A DNA stretch of 64,000 nucleotides from Curtobacterium sp. MMLR14_010 (GTDB taxonomy: Bacteria; Actinomycetota; Actinomycetes; Actinomycetales; Microbacteriaceae), in NCBI RefSeq assembly GCF_001865015.1, contig NZ_MJGV01000090.1:17887-81886 (forward strand), read 5' to 3'. Below, one piece after another: positions 61,001 through 64,000 of this stretch. Both the position numbers and the translations under genes were made by a program. How positions within the stretch are numbered: the stretch's first letter is position 1; the number at the start of each line of letters is the position of its first letter. The notes under the pieces were generated by a model. The model had not been told where the DNA came from, made no database searches, and saw nothing but the letters and a program-made list of their open reading frames with translations.

Positions 61001-61243
61001 CCGCCGCCAGGGCCATCGGCTGTTCAGACGCCGGTTCACGTCATCACCCCCCGAACGGGGCACAGATGATGCATGATGTCCGAGGACGCGTCACCGAACC
61101 AGTGCAGCACCCGGCACCGAAGGGCGTCCCGCCAACCCGAACCCGCGCCGAGCCCAGTCAAGGAGCCCGACATCTCCACGCCAAGCACGTGCACGCCCAA
61201 GCGCGGCACAACCCCCATGACCCTCACCGAACGGAAGACCCCG

Positions 61244-62059
61244 ATGAACCGTCGCAAACGTGGACTCCTCGCAGCCGTGACCACCCTCACGGCCGGCGCG
61301 CTCGTCCTCGGCGTCCCCACCGCCGCCTCCGCAGCCAGCTGGAACGGTTGGTGGTGGGGTGGACACGGCCGCTGGCAGCCGCCGGTGACCGCACCGACGC
61401 CCGACCCCACCCCGGTCGCGGAGACCGGCGAGACCGGCTCCTCGGCCCCCGCCGCGTCCTTCGTCGAGGACTTCAACGACTCCGCCGCCACCGGCCTGGT
61501 CGCCTCGGCGTACCGGCAGGCCTGGCAGCCCTACCCGGACGGCACCTCGGGCATCTACGCCCCGAGCCAGACCGTCTCGGTGCACGACGGCGTCATGGAC
61601 GTCCGCCTCGGTGGCGCCGGGACCGCCGGCACGTTCGGCACCTCCGCCGGCGCGTGGGACCACGTGGGCGGCTCGTTCTCCGTCCGCGCGAAGGCGACGG
61701 GTGGCGACGGCAACGGCGCGGCCTTCATGCTCTGGCCGACCTCCAACGTGTGGTCGGACGGTGAGATCGACTTCCCCGAGGGCAACTTCGACGAGAGCCC
61801 GTCCGCCTTCCACCACTCGATGGTCCGCGGCCAGGAGGCCAACCGCGTCCAGCTCGGCACGGGCGTCTCGTGGCGTGACTGGCACACCTACAAGGTCGAC
61901 TGGGTCCCCGGACAGTCCGTGACGTACAGCGTCGACGGCCGCGTCCTGGACACGATCACGCACGACGTGCCCACCACGGCCCACCGCTTCATGTTCCAGA
62001 CGGGCAACTGGGGCCAGTCCGGCAACCTGCTCATCGACTGGGTCACCACCACCGAGTGA
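61244..62059 (+). CDS. Secreted glycoside hydrolase family 16 protein
   Basis: A 271-residue secreted beta-glucanase-like protein. A signal peptide with basic NRRKRG and a hydrophobic core ends near ASAA (about residue 30). A Trp/Gly stretch (WNGWWWGGHG) and a Pro/Thr linker follow. The GH16 catalytic motif is SDGEIDFPEGNFDE near 176-189, with the ExDxxE pattern of nucleophile, Asp and acid/base. Flanking segments are FSVRAKATGGDGNGAAFMLWP and WHTYKVDWVPGQSVTYSVDG. Likely targets are beta-1,3/1,4-glucans or related polymers. ATG 61244 is preferred since GGAAG precedes it; 61217 is the alternative. The 243-bp gap upstream holds nothing recognised. Confidence 0.9.
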   Translation: MNRRKRGLLAAVTTLTAGALVLGVPTAASAASWNGWWWGGHGRWQPPVTAPTPDPTPVAETGETGSSAPAASFVEDFNDSAATGLVASAYRQAWQPYPDGTSGIYAPSQTVSVHDGVMDVRLGGAGTAGTFGTSAGAWDHVGGSFSVRAKATGGDGNGAAFMLWPTSNVWSDGEIDFPEGNFDESPSAFHHSMVRGQEANRVQLGTGVSWRDWHTYKVDWVPGQSVTYSVDGRVLDTITHDVPTTAHRFMFQTGNWGQSGNLLIDWVTTTE

Positions 62060-62118
62060 CCGGTCCCGGACCGCGGTGACCGCCGGTCCGGACCACGCTC
62101 CAGCCCCACCACGGGCAG

Positions 62119-62156
62119 ACGGGAGGCACGGTGCCAGCTGGCACCGTGCCTCCCGT
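62119..62156. repeat. Dispersed palindrome, variant with GGGAGGCAC core
   Basis: A perfect 38-base palindrome with arms ACGGGAGGCACGGTGCCAG and its complement. It follows the GH16 gene and precedes the convergent MarR gene, so it probably works as a bidirectional terminator. Two core bases differ from the other family members, compensated in both arms. Confidence 0.85.
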
Positions 62157-62171
62157 TCGTCGTCAGTCGCG

Positions 62172-62648
62172 TCACGTCTCCATGGGCGCGTCCCGGGGAC
62201 CCGAACCGGTCCGCAGCGCGCGCACCATGCTGCGGAGCAGCCGGAGCGCCTCGGCGCGGTCCTCCGCCGTCAGACCGTCGAGCATCCGGACCTCGACACC
62301 GCGCACCGCGGCGGTCGCTGCGGCCAGGCGCGTCCGGCCGGCGTCCGTGAGCCGCGTGGGCAGGGCCTTGCCGACGGGCGCTGCAGCGGCACGCGTGACG
62401 GAGCCGTCCCGCTCGAGGGCCTGCAGCAGCACGTTCATCGACTGCCGGGTCACGAACGCACCGCGCGCGAGTTCGGAGTTCGACAGGCCGGGGCGCTGCG
62501 CGAGCAGCTCCAGGCACGAGTAGTGCGTGATCGTCATGCCGAGGGGGCGGAGCACGGCCTCCATCGACGCGCGCAGGGCACTGGCTGCCTCCTTCAGCAG
62601 GTACCCGAGGGAGGTGTCGAGGTCGATCCCGTCGCCGTCTTGACTCAT
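62172..62648 (-). CDS. MarR-family regulator
   Basis: A 158-residue MarR protein. Its helix-turn-helix is LSNSELARGAFVTRQSMNVLL (about 55-75), with wing region PTRLTDAGRTRLAAA. The ATG at 62648 is favoured over an upstream in-frame start because CAGAAT lies six bases before it and because the first operator covers it. Divergent from a VOC protein gene, with two identical palindromes between them. Confidence 0.9.
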   Translation of the reverse strand: MSQDGDGIDLDTSLGYLLKEAASALRASMEAVLRPLGMTITHYSCLELLAQRPGLSNSELARGAFVTRQSMNVLLQALERDGSVTRAAAAPVGKALPTRLTDAGRTRLAAATAAVRGVEVRMLDGLTAEDRAEALRLLRSMVRALRTGSGPRDAPMET

Positions 62649-62692
62649 GTCAGGATTCTGACATAGATTGCTCCGTGTCAGAAGACTGACAC
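62648..62692. promoter_or_regulatory. Two MarR operators (TGTCAG-N4-CTGACA)
   Basis: TGTCAG-GATT-CTGACA (62648-62663) and GTGTCAG-AAGA-CTGACAC (62675-62692) have centres 28 bases apart. One overlaps the MarR start codon and the other precedes the VOC gene, so one protein could repress both directions. Confidence 0.8.
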
Positions 62693-62708
62693 ACATTGAA
62701 GGAGCATC

Positions 62709-63077
62709 ATGCCCGCCACCGGCCCCGACTTCATCTCCCTGCAGGTCCGCGACCTCGACACCTCCCAGGCCTTCTACGAGCGGTACCTCGGCCTGGTCCG
62801 CTCACCGGCCGGTCCCCCGCACGCCGTCGTGTTCACGACCACGCCGATCGCCTTCGCGCTGCGTGACGTCGTGCCGGGCACCGACCTCGACGCCGTCGCC
62901 CAGCCGGGCATCGGCGCCGCGCTCTGGCTGCACGCCACCGACGTGCAGGACATCCACGACGCCCTGGTGGCGGATGGCCGGACCATCGTCGCCGACCCGA
63001 TCGACGGCCCCTTCGGCCGGACCTTCACGTTCGCGGACCCCGACGGGTACCACGTGACGCTCCACGACCGCGCCTGA
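62709..63077 (+). CDS. VOC-family (glyoxalase/bleomycin resistance-like) protein
   Basis: A 122-residue single-domain VOC protein with the paired beta-alpha-beta-beta-beta modules. FISLQVRDLDTSQAFYERYLGL (8-29; shown in part) opens the fold, LWLHATDVQDIHDALVADG lies near 72-90 and FTFADPDGYHVTLHD near 105-119. Metal-type residues His and Glu are only partly conserved, so it may be a binding protein or a small-molecule-modifying enzyme. AAGGAG lies seven bases before the ATG. Divergent from and apparently controlled by the MarR gene. Confidence 0.9.
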   Translation: MPATGPDFISLQVRDLDTSQAFYERYLGLVRSPAGPPHAVVFTTTPIAFALRDVVPGTDLDAVAQPGIGAALWLHATDVQDIHDALVADGRTIVADPIDGPFGRTFTFADPDGYHVTLHDRA

Positions 63078-63196
63078 CCCGTCGGGGGCAGCCGCGGGCC
63101 GTCGGGGTCGCCGATCCGACTCTGACCTCGTGAATGTCCGATTCCGGAAGCGCGTGTCCGCTTGCAGGACGAGCCCGTTCCGGTGAGGATCGACGC

Positions 63197-64000
63197 GTGC
63201 CAGAACTCCTGCGTCGGACGCGAAGCGAGACCCGCACCCGGGACCGCCGGGTCGCAGCGGGCGCCGTGATGCAGGCCGACGTCACCCACGGCCTGCTCGT
63301 CGAGGGCCGGGACTCGTCGTTCTCGTTCGAGGACCGGTCCCGCGGCACCCACCTGCTGTCGCTCGGCTCCTGCAGCTGCGTCGGCGTGATCTCGGGTGAG
63401 ATCGCCCCGGACGACTCGGTGACGCTCATCTGGCTGAAGTCCGGACGCGGGAGCCTCGACGGCGAACCGATGACCGTCGGCCGGCCGACGCTGCTCCGCC
63501 ACGACTCGCAGCCGTTCCGGTGGGAGTCGTTCCACAAGGACGTCATGCGCATCGACCGGGCCACGGTCGAGGCCGTCGCGGCCGAGCGCGGCGACTGGGA
63601 ACCGGGTCCGCTGGTGTTCCAGCCGCGCCACGTCCCGGAGGGGCCGAACCTCGCCGCCTGGTGGCTGATGGTCCGGACCGTCGCAGCCGAGGTGCTGAAC
63701 GGCCCGGACGAGGTCACGCTCGAACGCGAACAGGAACTCACCCGGTTCGCTGCGGCCGGGCTCCTGTCGGCGATCCCGCACTGGCCCGTCGGACAGCACG
63801 AGCCGCCGCAGACCGCCGCGAGCGCCCGGTTCGCCCGCGCCGAGTCGTTCCTGCTCGAGAACGCCACGCAGCAGATCACCGTGGCCGACGTCGCCGCGGC
63901 CGCGGGCCTGAGCGTGCGCGGGCTGCAGGACACGTTCCAACGGCACCACGGCATCGCCCCGCTGACGTACCTGCGCGGGATCCGCCTGCTCCTGGCGCGC
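63197..64000 (+). CDS. AraC-family regulator, cut by the window edge
   Basis: An open frame of 268 codons runs to the last base without a stop. The N-terminal part includes HLLSLGSCSCVG and VTLIWLKSGRGSLDG, resembling the ligand-binding half of AraC_binding_2-type activators. From about residue 218 an AraC helix-turn-helix begins (ITVADVAAAAGLSVRGLQ, then FQRHHGIAPLTYLRGIRL), and the second helix-turn-helix would lie beyond the edge. The GTG start at 63197 is preceded by GAGGAT at six bases. The 119-bp gap before it holds no recognised gene. The target genes are not in the window. Confidence 0.85.
   Translation, partial: MPELLRRTRSETRTRDRRVAAGAVMQADVTHGLLVEGRDSSFSFEDRSRGTHLLSLGSCSCVGVISGEIAPDDSVTLIWLKSGRGSLDGEPMTVGRPTLLRHDSQPFRWESFHKDVMRIDRATVEAVAAERGDWEPGPLVFQPRHVPEGPNLAAWWLMVRTVAAEVLNGPDEVTLEREQELTRFAAAGLLSAIPHWPVGQHEPPQTAASARFARAESFLLENATQQITVADVAAAAGLSVRGLQDTFQRHHGIAPLTYLRGIRLLLAR

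Overview
The window looks like a chromosome segment of a high-GC actinobacterium, most likely family Microbacteriaceae and close to Curtobacterium. This rests on roughly 70% GC with strong G/C third-position use, frequent GTG/TTG starts, many apparently leaderless starts (a TANNNT hexamer six bases before the start codon), and the neighbourhood mfd - mazG - hisS - eno - FtsB/DivIC-like - DUF501 - type II NADH dehydrogenase. The genus is an inference. I saw no transposase, integrase, phage gene, cas gene, rRNA or plasmid function. One tRNA (anticodon UAA) is present.

Layout. 0-20.8 kb is a housekeeping block: ThrE-type exporter, fatty-acid desaturase, tRNA, ndh, DUF501, FtsB/DivIC-like, enolase, hisS, mazG, nhaA (with a structured leader), mfd, pth, L25, a secreted unknown, a NarL-type two-component system and a coiled-coil unknown. 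20.8-32.5 kb is a hexuronate/glucuronide cluster. A leftward operon encodes a solute-binding protein, two permeases, two TIM-barrel isomerase-like proteins, a Gfo/Idh oxidoreductase, a UxuB-type reductase and a ManD-type dehydratase, nearly all joined by 1-4 base stop/start overlaps. A divergent lacI-uxaC operon lies behind a shared nested palindromic operator. 32.5-42.9 kb holds gluconokinase, 6-phosphogluconate dehydrogenase, a BLUF photoreceptor, a membrane-anchored sulfite-oxidase-like molybdoenzyme, a glmU-prs-glutamine methyltransferase operon and an MFS transporter. 43-53.4 kb is a xylose/xylan locus. Rightward xylA-xylB and acetylxylan esterase face a leftward operon of Gfo/Idh, ThuA-like, Gfo/Idh, isomerase, ROK regulator and Zn-alcohol dehydrogenase across one 97-bp promoter region. 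53.5-64 kb is a string of small regulator-enzyme pairs (TetR, XRE and three MarR genes beside NAD(P)-binding, SDR, cyclase, hydrolase and VOC proteins), a VIT metal transporter, a secreted GH16 glycosidase and a truncated AraC gene at the edge.

How the genes work together. ManD, UxuB-like and UxaC together give glucuronate to fructuronate to mannonate to 2-keto-3-deoxygluconate; the kinase and aldolase that follow are not here. The extra Gfo/Idh and TIM-barrel genes suggest that the imported substrate is a modified uronide oxidised and opened inside the cell. XylA and XylB feed xylulose 5-phosphate into the pentose phosphate pathway, and gntK and gnd feed gluconate into the same route. The ThuA/Gfo/isomerase operon opposite xylA has the gene content of 3-keto-sugar pathways, but its substrate is unknown.

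Non-coding structure is unusually rich. There is a dispersed family of GGACGGGAGGCTCG palindromes, two copies of a paired 36-bp repeat beside glmU with a fifth unit between nhaA and mfd, a roughly 485-bp array of degenerate GAGAC-type repeats upstream of enolase, in-frame tandem repeats at the ends of two regulators, and several clear operator dyads.
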